Notes: a model not told the origin generated them from the sequence alone. Counted from the stretch's first letter, positions 25,450-35,217 are shown. The stretch is DNA of 64,000 bases from JAAZKA01 sp034926225 (GCA_034926225.1 JAYFRF010000015.1:124001-188000), one strand, 5' to 3'. A program made the numbers and translations.

Positions 25450-26547
25450 ATGCTTTTGCCACAATCCATCATATACCAGCATTCCCTCGTCGCCGGGAAA
25501 ACGCGCGACTTCGTCTCTTCTCTCGCACTTTCCTTTGAATTTGATCGACTTCCGGACAATATAACCCCTCACGAAGAGAGTCTCAAACGCATAGTAGAAC
25601 CAGCGTTTGCCGCACTTGTCGAGGTGGTAAAGCCGTTCCGTTCGGATTTAGCATTGTTTCTCTACCATGCTCCCGGAGAAGTCAGCTTTCTCACTTCATA
25701 TGCAATGAACCTGCTGCATCGATTACATCGAATAATTTCAATGGATGATTTATGCCGTTCCCTATCGGCGCTGTCGGACGAAGAATGGAAGCTTGAACTG
25801 CTGCTCCATTTCGGTTCATCCTCAACAACTGCAACCGGATTTTACCGTGAGTTGCTCAAAAACCCTGCACTGACGATTTCCTATATCCGTACTCTGGATG
25901 TTTCGGATTCTATCAAGCTCGGACTGTCCAACCTCGTAACGATTCCCGGTGCTCTTTCGAAGGAGCTCTTGCAATTTTTAGCTGCTTACCGTGTGTGTTT
26001 CGACGCGGTGTATGAGAGATTTGAAAAAGTAATGGAAGAACGCAGCAAAGCTTTAGAGAACGCATTGCGCCTGGATTTAGAGGGCATTCTGACAAGATTA
26101 GCTCGTAAACGTTACGATATTTCGGGAATCGAGTCCGTCATCTATGCTTCCCATGTGTTTCCGACAACTGATTTCTGTAGTTCACAGCAAACCGAATTAC
26201 TGTTTCTCTATATTGGTTTAGAATATCCATTAACTCCTGACATACAAACGGCTGGGTCTCTTTTAACTACGACGATGTTTAAATACTTGGATGCACCGAA
26301 ATACATTGCTGTTTTACGGACATTGGCCAACGGTGAATTGTGTGTCACGGATATTCAGCGCAGCCTCCGAGAGGAATATCAAATGCCGCAGCCGTCTCTA
26401 TCCGGTTATCTGGCGGATCTCTTCGAAATGGGCATTGTTCGCCGCCGCTATGAAGGAAAACGGGCTTATTACGAAATTGACGAGACGTATTTCAAAAACG
26501 CAAAGGCGTATATTTCGGATGCGGAAAACGTTTTACTCGGGAGGTGA
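25450..26547 (+). CDS. ArsR-like winged-helix regulator, large form (1)
   Basis: A 365-aa protein with a long helical N-terminal region (about 1-270) and a C-terminal winged helix at about 280-345. The winged helix starts APKYIAVLRTLANGELCVTD, continues SLSGYLADLFEMGIVRRRYEGKRAYYEI and so ends in a typical recognition helix and wing, as in DUF5937/ArsR-type regulators. ATG 25450 is listed, but GAGGTGA at 25444-25450 would be an ideal ribosome-binding site for the in-frame TTG at 25456, because the ATG lies inside it. It is followed by a decayed gene and by a second regulator of the same plan. Confidence 0.72.
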   Translation: MLLPQSIIYQHSLVAGKTRDFVSSLALSFEFDRLPDNITPHEESLKRIVEPAFAALVEVVKPFRSDLALFLYHAPGEVSFLTSYAMNLLHRLHRIISMDDLCRSLSALSDEEWKLELLLHFGSSSTTATGFYRELLKNPALTISYIRTLDVSDSIKLGLSNLVTIPGALSKELLQFLAAYRVCFDAVYERFEKVMEERSKALENALRLDLEGILTRLARKRYDISGIESVIYASHVFPTTDFCSSQQTELLFLYIGLEYPLTPDIQTAGSLLTTTMFKYLDAPKYIAVLRTLANGELCVTDIQRSLREEYQMPQPSLSGYLADLFEMGIVRRRYEGKRAYYEIDETYFKNAKAYISDAENVLLGR

Positions 26548-26551
26548 AATT

Positions 26552-26868
26552 GTGAAACATAGATGGCATAACCGACGGTTATACCATTCAAAAGGGAATG
26601 ATATAAAATCTGTGATTTTTGTATCCAATTGTTCTAACTATGGTCACTGTGTCACGAAAATCAGACCGACAATCCGCTGCACGCAATCGTGGACATCATT
26701 CGGCAAAGCTGCAGTGTAAAACCGGGCATATTCGCTATGAACGCGAATGCTTGCACCGTCGGCGGAAAAGCCTTTGCATTTACAGGAGCCACCGTTAGCG
26801 GGAAAACCACGCTTTCTGCCTTCCTGTCATTTTGCAAAGGCTTTTCCTTTATTACCGTTCTTGCTTGA
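26552..26868 (+). pseudogene. HPr-kinase-like gene, frameshifted and truncated
   Basis: A GTG start at 26552 with GGAGG overlapping the regulator stop opens a frame beginning KHRWHNRRLYHSKGND. This continues in another frame as HENQTDNPLHAIVDIIRQ and then GGKAFAFTGATVSGKTTLSA, with a Walker A motif (GATVSGKTT), before a stop at 26868. The order LHA...GGKA...TG...SGKTT is that of HPr-kinase/phosphorylase-like serine kinases found in peptide-modification loci. One frameshift near 26660 and loss of everything after the P-loop show decay. Confidence 0.6.
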
Positions 26869-27139
26869 CCGGATTTCGTATCCTCGGTCATTCATTTTAC
26901 TGAAGCATATTATCTATTCATCATATTGCGACTTTTTAAGCAAAGCGCTTTCCACAATCCCTATATAATCTGTCGCTTTGAAAATGACTTTGTGCCCACA
27001 TAAAGTCGGCGAACGATAGACCAAGAAACCGGTCAGCTTACTGTGAGTAATAAAAGCTGGTAATCAGAAGGCGGCAAGAGATTTTAAGAATACCTTTCTT
27101 CATCAAATTTTTTATATTCTATAACTACTAAAATCACTA
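26869..27139 (+). other. Non-coding stretch
   Basis: AT-rich sequence after the HPr-kinase-like remnant. I see no ORF, RNA gene or strong hairpin, and it probably includes more of the deleted gene. Confidence 0.4.
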
Positions 27140-27168
27140 TTGTAAAATCACTATATATATGATATACT
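27140..27168 (+). promoter_or_regulatory. Promoter of the second export-island regulator
   Basis: TTGTAA (27140-27145), 17 bases, TATACT (27163-27168). Confidence 0.55.
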
Positions 27169-27201
27169 TCCAACATATTGAAAACGATGGAGGATATGGC
27201 T

Positions 27202-28257
27202 ATGCCAGATATCCATTTTATAAGGGACCCCGGATATATGTTTGATTTGTTCTTTTTGTTTGTATTACAGTTTAATAAAGAATACTGTTTGACAGAAGGG
27301 ATCAATCCGAATAAAAGTACTGAGGATAAGGAGTTTTACGAACAAATATTAAATAATTATGGACCCCCTGAAGAGGAACTGTATCCGTTCTTTTATGTCA
27401 AGAATTACTCAAAAAGTTTTATAACAACATACTATCATCAGGCATACAGAGCAGAATTTACCACAAGTTATCGTTTTAAAACGGTAGAGCTTGCCCTGGC
27501 AGACTACGAGCAGGTGATAAAAAATCTTATACGCTTTTATTTCGACGACATACCGGAATCGGAGCTTGCGGAAACTGCCCATTCGGCGCAGATGATCGGT
27601 CGACGGATCAAGGAATCGAGCTATAGTGATCGGCTCAAGAGCGGATTATACTCATTTTTTTTAGAACCGATCCCGATTCTGCAAAAGCTGACACACGAAT
27701 TGACAGCGAAGGCATTACAGCTGTCACGGTATTACGACGAGAAGGCGTACTTGTTATCGCGATTACAAACTCAAATGGATACAGCAAAGCTTTTGGTGCG
27801 ACTTAAGCATATTCGAAATTACCTTATTGATGTAGAAAACTTTGAAAAATTGTATATCTCTATCTGTCTTCTTAATAAGAACTGTGTAAAAATCGTTTTC
27901 AATGACCCAGACCCGGTGCTTTTTCTTGGTTCGGATTATGACAACTGTCTGAATTTCTTAATCGGTCAAGAACAAGCTATGAAATTGGACGTATTCGGGA
28001 ACGCTTTGTCGGAAGAAAACCGTATAGAAATACTGAATCTGATACTGCAAATGGGGGAGATAACGATTAAGGATATTGAGCGGAATCTGAAAATATCAAG
28101 CACAAATGCGTATTATCACATCACTTTAATGTTGAAAGCTGGGATGATCCGTACTGGAAATCAGGGAAGAACGGTTTTGTATAGTATTAATCAATCATAT
28201 TTTGATGATGTCTGTGAGGCGCTGAAAAAGTATGGAACTCACTCCGAAAAGGAATGA
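27202..28257 (+). CDS. ArsR-like winged-helix regulator, large form (2)
   Basis: A 351-aa protein of the same plan as the regulator at 25.4 kb: a long helical N-terminal region and a C-terminal winged helix that starts EENRIEILNLILQMGEITI, followed by SSTNAYYHITLMLKAGMIRT and ending in a wing (GRTVLYSI). The start at ATG 27202 is set by GGAGG at 27189-27193; in-frame ATGs at 27187 and 27196 are too close to it. It is AT-rich compared with the ABC genes that follow after 36 bases, and is probably their local regulator. Confidence 0.72.
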   Translation: MPDIHFIRDPGYMFDLFFLFVLQFNKEYCLTEGINPNKSTEDKEFYEQILNNYGPPEEELYPFFYVKNYSKSFITTYYHQAYRAEFTTSYRFKTVELALADYEQVIKNLIRFYFDDIPESELAETAHSAQMIGRRIKESSYSDRLKSGLYSFFLEPIPILQKLTHELTAKALQLSRYYDEKAYLLSRLQTQMDTAKLLVRLKHIRNYLIDVENFEKLYISICLLNKNCVKIVFNDPDPVLFLGSDYDNCLNFLIGQEQAMKLDVFGNALSEENRIEILNLILQMGEITIKDIERNLKISSTNAYYHITLMLKAGMIRTGNQGRTVLYSINQSYFDDVCEALKKYGTHSEKE

Positions 28258-28293
28258 GTCATCTATAACCGCCTAAAAGGGAGGTATGCACTT

Positions 28294-30102
28294 ATGTTCC
28301 GACCAAATTGCCGGTTCGGGCTGCGTCATTGCATCACGGTTCCGCTGCGTGCTGCGCCGTGGTATGCATCGACGGTGCTGCTGTTGGAGGCGGTGCGTGC
28401 GATACTGCCATCGATGCAGGCGGTCATCGTGGCAAAGTTCATTGAGACGGTGCTGGCGCTCGTACGCGGTGAGAGCGTGTACCTGCTGCCTGCCATAGGG
28501 AAGCTTGCACTGTTGGTGAGTGTATCGATGCTACTGCCTACCTGCATGGAGTTGTTCGACACGAAACTGCGCACCGCCATGCGTCTGCCGCTGCGCACGG
28601 CTTATGTCGATAAGCTGGCGCGGACGAAATATGCAGTACTGGAGGACGCGGAGACATGGAAGCTACTGTTCCGCATCACGCAGACGAAACGGGAGGAACC
28701 GGTATATCCCGAGGAGCTGTTTTCCGAGATGTTCTCCGATCTGCTGCTGTTCCTGCGGATTTGTGTCAGCGTACTCTGTCTTGCGGCGCTGCTGTCGATG
28801 CAGCTTTGGTGGATGGGCCCGGTGCTGATCGTGCTGAGCGTACCGTTGATGTGGGTGTCGTATGTACTGGGAAAGAAGAACTATGCGCTGAACGCTTCCT
28901 ATAAGGAATATACACAGGCGTCAGCGGCACTGGGCGAGACGCTCTTAAACCGTCCGTTCATCTTTGAACGATACTTATTCGGCTACGCACCGCGTCTCAA
29001 TGAAAAATGGCAGAAAAACTATACGCGCATCCGCGACGGGATGCTGAAAAACGACGTCAAAGAGCAGTTGATTATGAAGCTCGGCGGCGTACTCGGTACG
29101 GTCGTGGCGATCCTGATGATTCTGATGCTCGCCGTGGGAGCGGTGCAGGGGACGATTGGTATCGGACTGTTTTTAGCACTGGTGTCGGTGCTGTTCGAGC
29201 TGTCGCAAGTGCTGTCGTGGGAGCTCTCCTACAGCCTGTACAGCATCGCACGCAGCCGGGAGCTTTTGCGTGACTTCACCGCCTTTGCCGCGCTACCGGA
29301 GGATATGGTGCAGGACGGCGATGCCGTGCCGATCATCTTTGACGAAATTGAATTCCGCGATGTGTGCTTCCGTTATCCCGGTTCCGAGGCGTATGTGCTG
29401 GACGGTGTTAGCTTTATGCTGGAAAAAGGCCGTCACTACGCGTTTGTCGGCGCAAATGGTGCGGGAAAGACGACAATCACAAAGCTGCTGACGGGGTTGT
29501 ACAGTGATTATGAAGGCAAAATCTTACTGAGCGGCAGGGAACTGCGCGAATTCCCGAGAGCGAGTTTGTATCGGACGTTTGCCGTCGTCTTTCAGGACTA
29601 TGCGCGTTACGCGCTGCCGCTGCGGGACAATATCACGGTCGGGCGGGAGAGGATTTCCGACGAACGGATGAAAAGAGCGGCGGAGCTTGCGGGACTGGAC
29701 GAAACGGTCGCCGGGCTGCCGCGCGGCTTTGATATGCCGCTCGGGAAGCTCGAAAAGGACAGTACGGAGCTGTCGGGCGGGCAGTGGCAGCGCATTGCGA
29801 TGGCGCGTGCGCTGGCGTCGGACGCGCCGATGAAGATATTGGACGAGCCGACAGCGGCGCTCGACCCGATCAGCGAGAGCCGTGTCTACGAGCAGTTTGG
29901 CCGCATCAGCGAGGGCGCCGCGACGATCTTCATCAGCCACCGCCTTGGTTCGACAAGGCTCGCGGACGAGATCTTGGTATTGGATAAAGGCCGTATCGTG
30001 GAGCAGGGTACGCATGTCGAGCTGATGCGGGAGCGGGGGCTATATCGGGAGATGTACGAAAGCCAGAGCGCGTGGTATACGTCCAAGGAGGCTGTGGTAT
30101 GA
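28294..30102 (+). CDS. ABC exporter half-transporter, subunit 1
   Basis: A 602-aa protein with an N-terminal membrane domain of about six helices (1-310) fused to an ATPase domain. Walker A GANGAGKTT is near residue 386, the signature LSGGQWQ near 490, Walker B followed by LDEPTAALD near 512, and the H-loop FISHRLG near 545. The start is ATG 28294 with GGGAGG 9 bases upstream. It overlaps the next half-transporter by 4 bases (ATGA), so the two very likely form a heterodimer. The substrate is unknown; peptides, lipids or drugs are exported by relatives. Confidence 0.9.
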   Translation: MFRPNCRFGLRHCITVPLRAAPWYASTVLLLEAVRAILPSMQAVIVAKFIETVLALVRGESVYLLPAIGKLALLVSVSMLLPTCMELFDTKLRTAMRLPLRTAYVDKLARTKYAVLEDAETWKLLFRITQTKREEPVYPEELFSEMFSDLLLFLRICVSVLCLAALLSMQLWWMGPVLIVLSVPLMWVSYVLGKKNYALNASYKEYTQASAALGETLLNRPFIFERYLFGYAPRLNEKWQKNYTRIRDGMLKNDVKEQLIMKLGGVLGTVVAILMILMLAVGAVQGTIGIGLFLALVSVLFELSQVLSWELSYSLYSIARSRELLRDFTAFAALPEDMVQDGDAVPIIFDEIEFRDVCFRYPGSEAYVLDGVSFMLEKGRHYAFVGANGAGKTTITKLLTGLYSDYEGKILLSGRELREFPRASLYRTFAVVFQDYARYALPLRDNITVGRERISDERMKRAAELAGLDETVAGLPRGFDMPLGKLEKDSTELSGGQWQRIAMARALASDAPMKILDEPTAALDPISESRVYEQFGRISEGAATIFISHRLGSTRLADEILVLDKGRIVEQGTHVELMRERGLYREMYESQSAWYTSKEAVV

Positions 30103-31928
30103 AGCGAAGGAAGATCGGTACACCGGAGCTGCTGGGGAAGACGCTGACGCTGATCTGGCAGCATTCGGAGAAGTGGACGATGGGGCTTCTCGCTCTCACA
30201 CAGTTAGTGCAAGGCGTGATGGCGGGCTACTCGGCGAAGGTTACGCAGAACTTTTTCGACCGCGTGACGGAAGCTGCGAAGCTCGGCGAGCTCAGCCGCG
30301 GCGTGATCGGTGCGGGGATATTCTTAGGCGTCTATATCACACTGACGCATGTGATCGAGGCGCTTGCCAGCATCACGGCGATGCTGTATCAGCGGCGTAC
30401 GGCGGGCGGTCTGACAGCCGCGGTCAACGCTAAGACCGCACGCATTGACCCGATTCTGTTCGAGGACAGCGAGCGGCTGGACGACATGGAGAAGGCTGGC
30501 TTCGGCGTCTACAGCATACGGGCGCTGTACTGGATGCTGTCCGACATTGTATTTTCCTATATTCCGCAATTTGTCGTACTGGCGTGGTATCTGTATACGC
30601 TCAAGCCCGTCTTTGTGCTCGCGCCGGCGCTGGTGTTTCTCCCGGTGTTGGCGGCGCAGCTTCTGCGCACCGGCATCAAGGCGCGCTCGGAGGACGCCGC
30701 CGCACCCTTGAGACGGCGTGTGAAAGCATATCAGGACTATATGACGGACATGGCATACGCCAAAGAAACGCGGCTTTTGGGCGCGTTCCCGTATTTCCGG
30801 CGGCTTTTCAGCGATACCATCCGTCTGTACGACCGGGAGGTCTGGCACGCCGATCGGCGGATGGGTCTGCTCGACTTAACGTGTAAGCTGATCTCGCTCG
30901 GGGGCTTTGGGCTGATATTATGGATGCTGATTCGCGCGGTGATCGCGGGAGAGATCGGTGTCGGCGCGTTTGCCGCCGTATACGCGGCGATCAACAGTTA
31001 TTTCGCGTCGCTTGAGAACCTGATCCTGCGTCGGATCGGCTGGATTTTGACACAGTTCGGTCTTGTGCGCAGCGTAATACTGTACATGGAAGCCCCGGAG
31101 CGGCAGGGGGAAACGCGGTCAGTCAACCCGTGCGACGGTATCCGGCTGGAAAACGTTCGTTTCCGCTATCCGAACGCGGAACACAGCGCCGTCGATGGCG
31201 TAAGCCTGCATATCCGACCGGGGGAGACACTGGCGATCGTCGGGGAGAACGGCTCCGGAAAGTCAACGCTTGTAAAGCTTGCGCTGGGCATTTATTTGCC
31301 GGACGAAGGGTCAGTTTATGTAGGCGGTGCGGATACGCGAACTACGCAGCCGGAGAGCCTGTTTGCGCACAGTTCAGCGGTGTTTCAGGATTTCGCACAT
31401 TATCAGTTAACGCTGAAGGAAAACGTCGCAGTATCGGATATCGAAACCGCAGCGCTGTCGCCGGAGTTGATGCGGCTGCTGGATACGACGGAGGATGAAA
31501 CCTCCGTTCGGACGCGAGCACTGTTGGCAGAGAATGGGCTGGAAGGCCAAGACGTCAATACAATGCTGTCGAAGAAACTCGGCGGTACGGAGCTGTCGGG
31601 CGGTCAATGGCAAAAGGTCGCGATGGCGAGGGGGATGTTCCGTGAGGCGGACATCATCGTACTGGACGAGCCGACAGCGGCGATCGATCCGATCGAGGAA
31701 GCACGCGTGTACGAGCGGTTTTCTCGTATTTCAAGAGAAAGTGCCGTGGAGAGCGGCAGAAAGAGCGCGATCATCGTCACGCATCGCATGGGGTCCGTGC
31801 GCATCGCCGACCGCATTGTCGTTATGCGGAATGGTAAAATCGACGACATCGGGACACATGAAGAGTTGATGGAGAAAGGGGAATATTATACGGAGCTATG
31901 GCAGTCGCAGGCGAAGTGGTATGCGTAA
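30099..31928 (+). CDS. ABC exporter half-transporter, subunit 2
   Basis: A 609-aa partner of the previous gene. The membrane domain spans about residues 20-330. The ATPase has Walker A GENGSGKST near residue 381, signature LSGGQWQ near 505, Walker B then LDEPTAAID near 526 and H-loop VTHRMG near 563. Both subunits keep a Glu after Walker B, so neither site is obviously dead. The start at 30099 (ATGA overlap, AAGGAGG upstream) is preferred over the upstream open frame. Confidence 0.9.
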   Translation: MKRRKIGTPELLGKTLTLIWQHSEKWTMGLLALTQLVQGVMAGYSAKVTQNFFDRVTEAAKLGELSRGVIGAGIFLGVYITLTHVIEALASITAMLYQRRTAGGLTAAVNAKTARIDPILFEDSERLDDMEKAGFGVYSIRALYWMLSDIVFSYIPQFVVLAWYLYTLKPVFVLAPALVFLPVLAAQLLRTGIKARSEDAAAPLRRRVKAYQDYMTDMAYAKETRLLGAFPYFRRLFSDTIRLYDREVWHADRRMGLLDLTCKLISLGGFGLILWMLIRAVIAGEIGVGAFAAVYAAINSYFASLENLILRRIGWILTQFGLVRSVILYMEAPERQGETRSVNPCDGIRLENVRFRYPNAEHSAVDGVSLHIRPGETLAIVGENGSGKSTLVKLALGIYLPDEGSVYVGGADTRTTQPESLFAHSSAVFQDFAHYQLTLKENVAVSDIETAALSPELMRLLDTTEDETSVRTRALLAENGLEGQDVNTMLSKKLGGTELSGGQWQKVAMARGMFREADIIVLDEPTAAIDPIEEARVYERFSRISRESAVESGRKSAIIVTHRMGSVRIADRIVVMRNGKIDDIGTHEELMEKGEYYTELWQSQAKWYA

Positions 31929-31946
31929 AAAGATGGGAGGCAGCCT

Positions 31947-32732
31947 ATGTACCTGATGTTTGCCCGGATGGCGTTCCGGGAAAAGCTCGTGTACCGGGTC
32001 AATACATACCTGTACATTCTGTACGCGGTGTTCAACCTGGCAATCCAGCTCAGCGTGTGGTATGCGCTTTATGGCGCGCGGTCGGATGTAGGCGGCGTGA
32101 CGCTTATCAACATGACGACCTACGTTCTGATCAGCACCGGCGTCTCCATCCTGACGAGAAGCTCTGTCGGCAACACACTTGCCGAAAAAGTGGAGGATGG
32201 ATCCATCGAAGGAGATTTCGTCCGCCCGGTCAGCTTAAAGTACTATCTGATGTTCGAAACCTTAGGTGGCGCGGCGTATAAGTTTTTATTTACCTTCGTC
32301 CCGGTCGCTGTCGTCGCGGCGTTCCTTGTTCCGGTGCAGCCGCCTGCGTCGATTTTGAGCTTCGGCATCTTCCTTCTGTCCGTCGTCTTGGGAATACTGC
32401 TCGCGCATTACATCAATTATACGCTGGGACTGCTCGCTTTCTGGTTTAAGCGGTCGATTTATGTCAACTGGTTTTTAGGCGCGTTCTTCACGCTGTTCGG
32501 CGGCACGGCGGTGCCGCTCTGGTTCTATCCCACGTTTTTGAAGAACATTGCTATGGTATTGCCCTTCCGATTTGTGACATTTGAGCCGATTTCTATCTAC
32601 CTCGGGAAAACCGATTTAATAGGTTCCGTAAAGGTGCTGGCGTTTCAGGCGGCCTGGATCGCCGCGCTGATGCTGCTGGAACGATTCATCTGGGCGAAAG
32701 CGCAGAAGGTCGTTACCATTCAAGGAGGGTAA
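31947..32732 (+). CDS. ABC-2 type permease (COG4587-like)
   Basis: A 261-aa membrane protein with six predicted helices. It starts YLMFARMAFREKLVYRVNTY and shows TGVSILTRSSVGNTLAEKVE plus the characteristic GSIEGDFVRPVSLKYYLMF stretch, the layout of the permeases of the DUF990/COG4587-COG3694-COG4586 ABC-2 exporters (the viologen-exporter family). GGGAGG precedes ATG 31947. It is the first gene of a three-gene module, 18 bases after the heterodimeric exporter. Confidence 0.82.
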   Translation: MYLMFARMAFREKLVYRVNTYLYILYAVFNLAIQLSVWYALYGARSDVGGVTLINMTTYVLISTGVSILTRSSVGNTLAEKVEDGSIEGDFVRPVSLKYYLMFETLGGAAYKFLFTFVPVAVVAAFLVPVQPPASILSFGIFLLSVVLGILLAHYINYTLGLLAFWFKRSIYVNWFLGAFFTLFGGTAVPLWFYPTFLKNIAMVLPFRFVTFEPISIYLGKTDLIGSVKVLAFQAAWIAALMLLERFIWAKAQKVVTIQGG

Positions 32733-32736
32733 CCGG

Positions 32737-33537
32737 ATGAATTACTTCGGCCTTTACATGGATTTTGTCCGCATCCGGCTGCGGACAATGGTGGAATACC
32801 GCGCGGAGACGATCTGGACGGGTGTGGCGCAAGCGGCGGGGTATCTCGCTGAATTTGCCGTTCTGTGGGTGATGATCGACCGCTTCGGCACCATCGGCGC
32901 GTGGAATCCGTATGAGATTATGCTGCTGTACGCATTGAACCTGTTTGCCTATGCGCTGGCGGGTTCGTTTTTCTACCGTACGAGCAACCGCTTGCCAGGG
33001 TATGTCCGCACAGGTTCGCTTGACGAGGTGCTGACAAAGCCGACAAATCCACTGCTGTACTTAACTTGCTCCGGCTTTCTGTATGGCTATTTCAGTCACA
33101 TGATCGTATCGGTGATCGTGCTCGTCATCTGTTTTACGGGACTTGGCATCGTTCTGACCGCGGCAAAGCTTGGATTCCTGATCCTGACACTAATCGGCGG
33201 CGCGCTGATCTACAGCGCGGTCTTCCTGTTTGTCGCGGTGCCGTCGTTCTGGATCGTCAAGACGGACGCGATCGGTGCGCTGCTGTGGTCGGGGCGCAGC
33301 TTCGTCCAATATCCGGTTTCGATTTATAACAAGGCGATACAGATCGTTTTGACGGTAATCCTGCCGTATGCGTTCATCAATTTCTATCCGGCGCAGTTTC
33401 TGCTGTCGAAAAACGACTTTATGATGTTCCATCCCGTCTTCCAATTCCTATCGCCGGCAGTCGGCGCGCTGCTGTTCTTTCTCGCTTATCGGTTTTGGAT
33501 TTCCGGAATCAAACACTACAACGGCTCCGGCTCTTAA
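32737..33537 (+). CDS. ABC-2 type permease (COG3694-like)
   Basis: A 266-aa membrane protein with six helices. It begins YFGLYMDFVRIRLRTMVEYR and carries the GSLDEVLTKPTNPLLY loop that marks this permease family, and it ends in a helix followed by WISGIKHYNGSGS. It is the second permease of the module, 4 bases after the first. Confidence 0.82.
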   Translation: MNYFGLYMDFVRIRLRTMVEYRAETIWTGVAQAAGYLAEFAVLWVMIDRFGTIGAWNPYEIMLLYALNLFAYALAGSFFYRTSNRLPGYVRTGSLDEVLTKPTNPLLYLTCSGFLYGYFSHMIVSVIVLVICFTGLGIVLTAAKLGFLILTLIGGALIYSAVFLFVAVPSFWIVKTDAIGALLWSGRSFVQYPVSIYNKAIQIVLTVILPYAFINFYPAQFLLSKNDFMMFHPVFQFLSPAVGALLFFLAYRFWISGIKHYNGSGS

Positions 33538-33548
33538 GGGAGGTTCAT

Positions 33549-34532
33549 ATGTCTTATATCGAAGTATCGAATATTTGCAAGGAATTCCACATCACAAAAC
33601 GAGAAAGCGGCGCGAAGGGCGCGATGAGATCCATGTTTCACCGGGAATACACGGTAAAGAAGGCCGTCGACGACATCTCCTTTTCCGTGGAGCGCGGCGA
33701 GTTGGTCGGCTACATCGGCCCCAACGGCGCGGGTAAATCGACGACGATCAAAATGCTTTCAGGGATTTTGACGCCCACGTCGGGACGCGCGACGGTCGGC
33801 GGCATTGTCCCGTACGAGAACCGCAAGGATAACAATCTGCGCATGGGCGTCGTTTTCGGGCAGCGTTCGCAGCTGTACTGGGATTTGCCGATGGGTGAGA
33901 CGTTTGAGCTGTATAAGCGGATGTACAAAATCGACGACGCGACTTTTAAACGCAACGTGGAGTTTTATGTCGAGCTTTTACAGATGCAGGATTTTTTGCA
34001 GACGCCCGTCCGTCAGCTCTCCTTAGGACAGAAGATGCGCGGCAACATCGCGGTCGCGCTGCTGCATGATCCGGAGATCGTTTACCTCGACGAGCCGACG
34101 ATCGGACTCGACGTACTCGCGAAAAGCCGCATCCGTACGTTCATTCGCGAGGTCAACCGCGAAAAAAACACGACGCTGATTTTGACGACGCACGATATGG
34201 ACGATATTGAGGCGATTTGCAGCAGGCTTATCATGATTGACCGGGGCAAGAAGATCTACGACGGCACGCTGGCGGCGTTCAAGGAAGCTTACACCGGCGA
34301 AAACGTGCTGATCGCGACTTTCGCGACAGAAGACCCGATCACACTTCCGGATAATCGTCTCCATCTAAAGAAAGAGGAAGGCCCGCGCAAGTGGATTACA
34401 TTCAAGAAAACGGAGATCACGCCAATGGAAGCGCTTTCAGCAATCGAGCGGCGGTATCCGATTACAGATTTTTCGATGAGGGAGTCGGATATCGAGGAGA
34501 TTGTCAAGGAGATTTATGAGAAACGGGGATAA
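33549..34532 (+). CDS. ABC transporter ATP-binding protein (COG4586-like)
   Basis: A 327-aa ATPase that powers the two permeases before it. Walker A is GPNGAGKST near residue 57, the Q-loop is in VVFGQRSQLYWDLP, the signature is LSLGQKMR near 160, Walker B runs into YLDEPTIGLD near 180 and the H-loop is TTHDMDD near 218. The extra ~80-residue C-terminal part (EDPITLPDNRLHLKKEEG onward) is typical of COG4586. The start is ATG 33549 with GGGAGG. The whole block 28.3-34.5 kb reads as one operon. Confidence 0.88.
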   Translation: MSYIEVSNICKEFHITKRESGAKGAMRSMFHREYTVKKAVDDISFSVERGELVGYIGPNGAGKSTTIKMLSGILTPTSGRATVGGIVPYENRKDNNLRMGVVFGQRSQLYWDLPMGETFELYKRMYKIDDATFKRNVEFYVELLQMQDFLQTPVRQLSLGQKMRGNIAVALLHDPEIVYLDEPTIGLDVLAKSRIRTFIREVNREKNTTLILTTHDMDDIEAICSRLIMIDRGKKIYDGTLAAFKEAYTGENVLIATFATEDPITLPDNRLHLKKEEGPRKWITFKKTEITPMEALSAIERRYPITDFSMRESDIEEIVKEIYEKRG

Positions 34533-34576
34533 AACGGACCGCACATTCCATTGATATTATAGATGGAGAGGATGCC

Positions 34577-34718
34577 ATGAAACCGTTCAAGCTGGAAACC
34601 CGCCGATACCGCATGCTCGACTACCTGCGCATGTCGATGGAGATCGCGCCGATCCCCATTTTAGTCATCATCTTCACCGGTATCACGCTCGCACTTGTAC
34701 CGACGGCAACCGCGCAAC
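34577..34718 (+). pseudogene. N-terminal stump of another ABC exporter
   Basis: After GGAGAGG, ATG 34577 opens KPFKLETRRYRMLDYLRMSM followed by one membrane helix, IPILVIIFTGITLAL, the usual start of a half-transporter. The similarity stops near 34718, where the sequence becomes the 3' end of a minus-strand methyltransferase. At least 500 codons are missing. Confidence 0.6.
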
Positions 34719-35217
34719 CAGCTAGTATCCTCATACAAATCTTCAAATATATTAGGATGCTTTTCGCATAAAATCGTCCTTGCTGCTTCCGGAATTGCCG
34801 AAAGCGTTTCTTCTGTGACAAAGTCACGAGCAGACCGCCCGGCCTCAATACGCGATAAACCTCTTTCAGTGCCATGCTTTTATTACCTTGCTCAGTATTA
34901 CCGATACCGCCGCCGTCTGAGATAACATCTACACTCTCGTCTCTGAACGGAATATTGCAAAAGTTAAACACTGCGTACGCTATTTCAGGCGAATTAAGCT
35001 CTTTATCGAGAAAGCGTTTCCATTCGCGTACAACCGTGGGAGACAGATCGCTGATTATAACAGTGGCATTCGGATTGGCTTTCAGCACATACGGTATGAA
35101 TCCGCCGCCCGGTCCGGCTCCGATTTCGAGGATCGTACCGCCGTGCTCCGCGATTCTTCCGCCAATTTTATCGCGCACCGTGTTTTTTAAGTTTACTGCT
35201 GCTGAAATTTCGTGCAA
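34718..35217 (-). pseudogene. SAM methyltransferase half of a broken XRE-methyltransferase gene
   Basis: On the minus strand the frame shows motif I GTILEIGAGPGGGFIPYVL, then TVIISDLSPTVV, an SVDVISDGGGIGNT stretch and LRPGGLLVTLSQKKRFRQF, a class I methyltransferase. It has no ribosome-binding site of its own. It continues the XRE protein in another frame, with the frameshift near the run of A at about 35190. It ends abruptly at 34718 against the ABC stump; the residues beyond that are only antisense of that stump. Confidence 0.7.
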
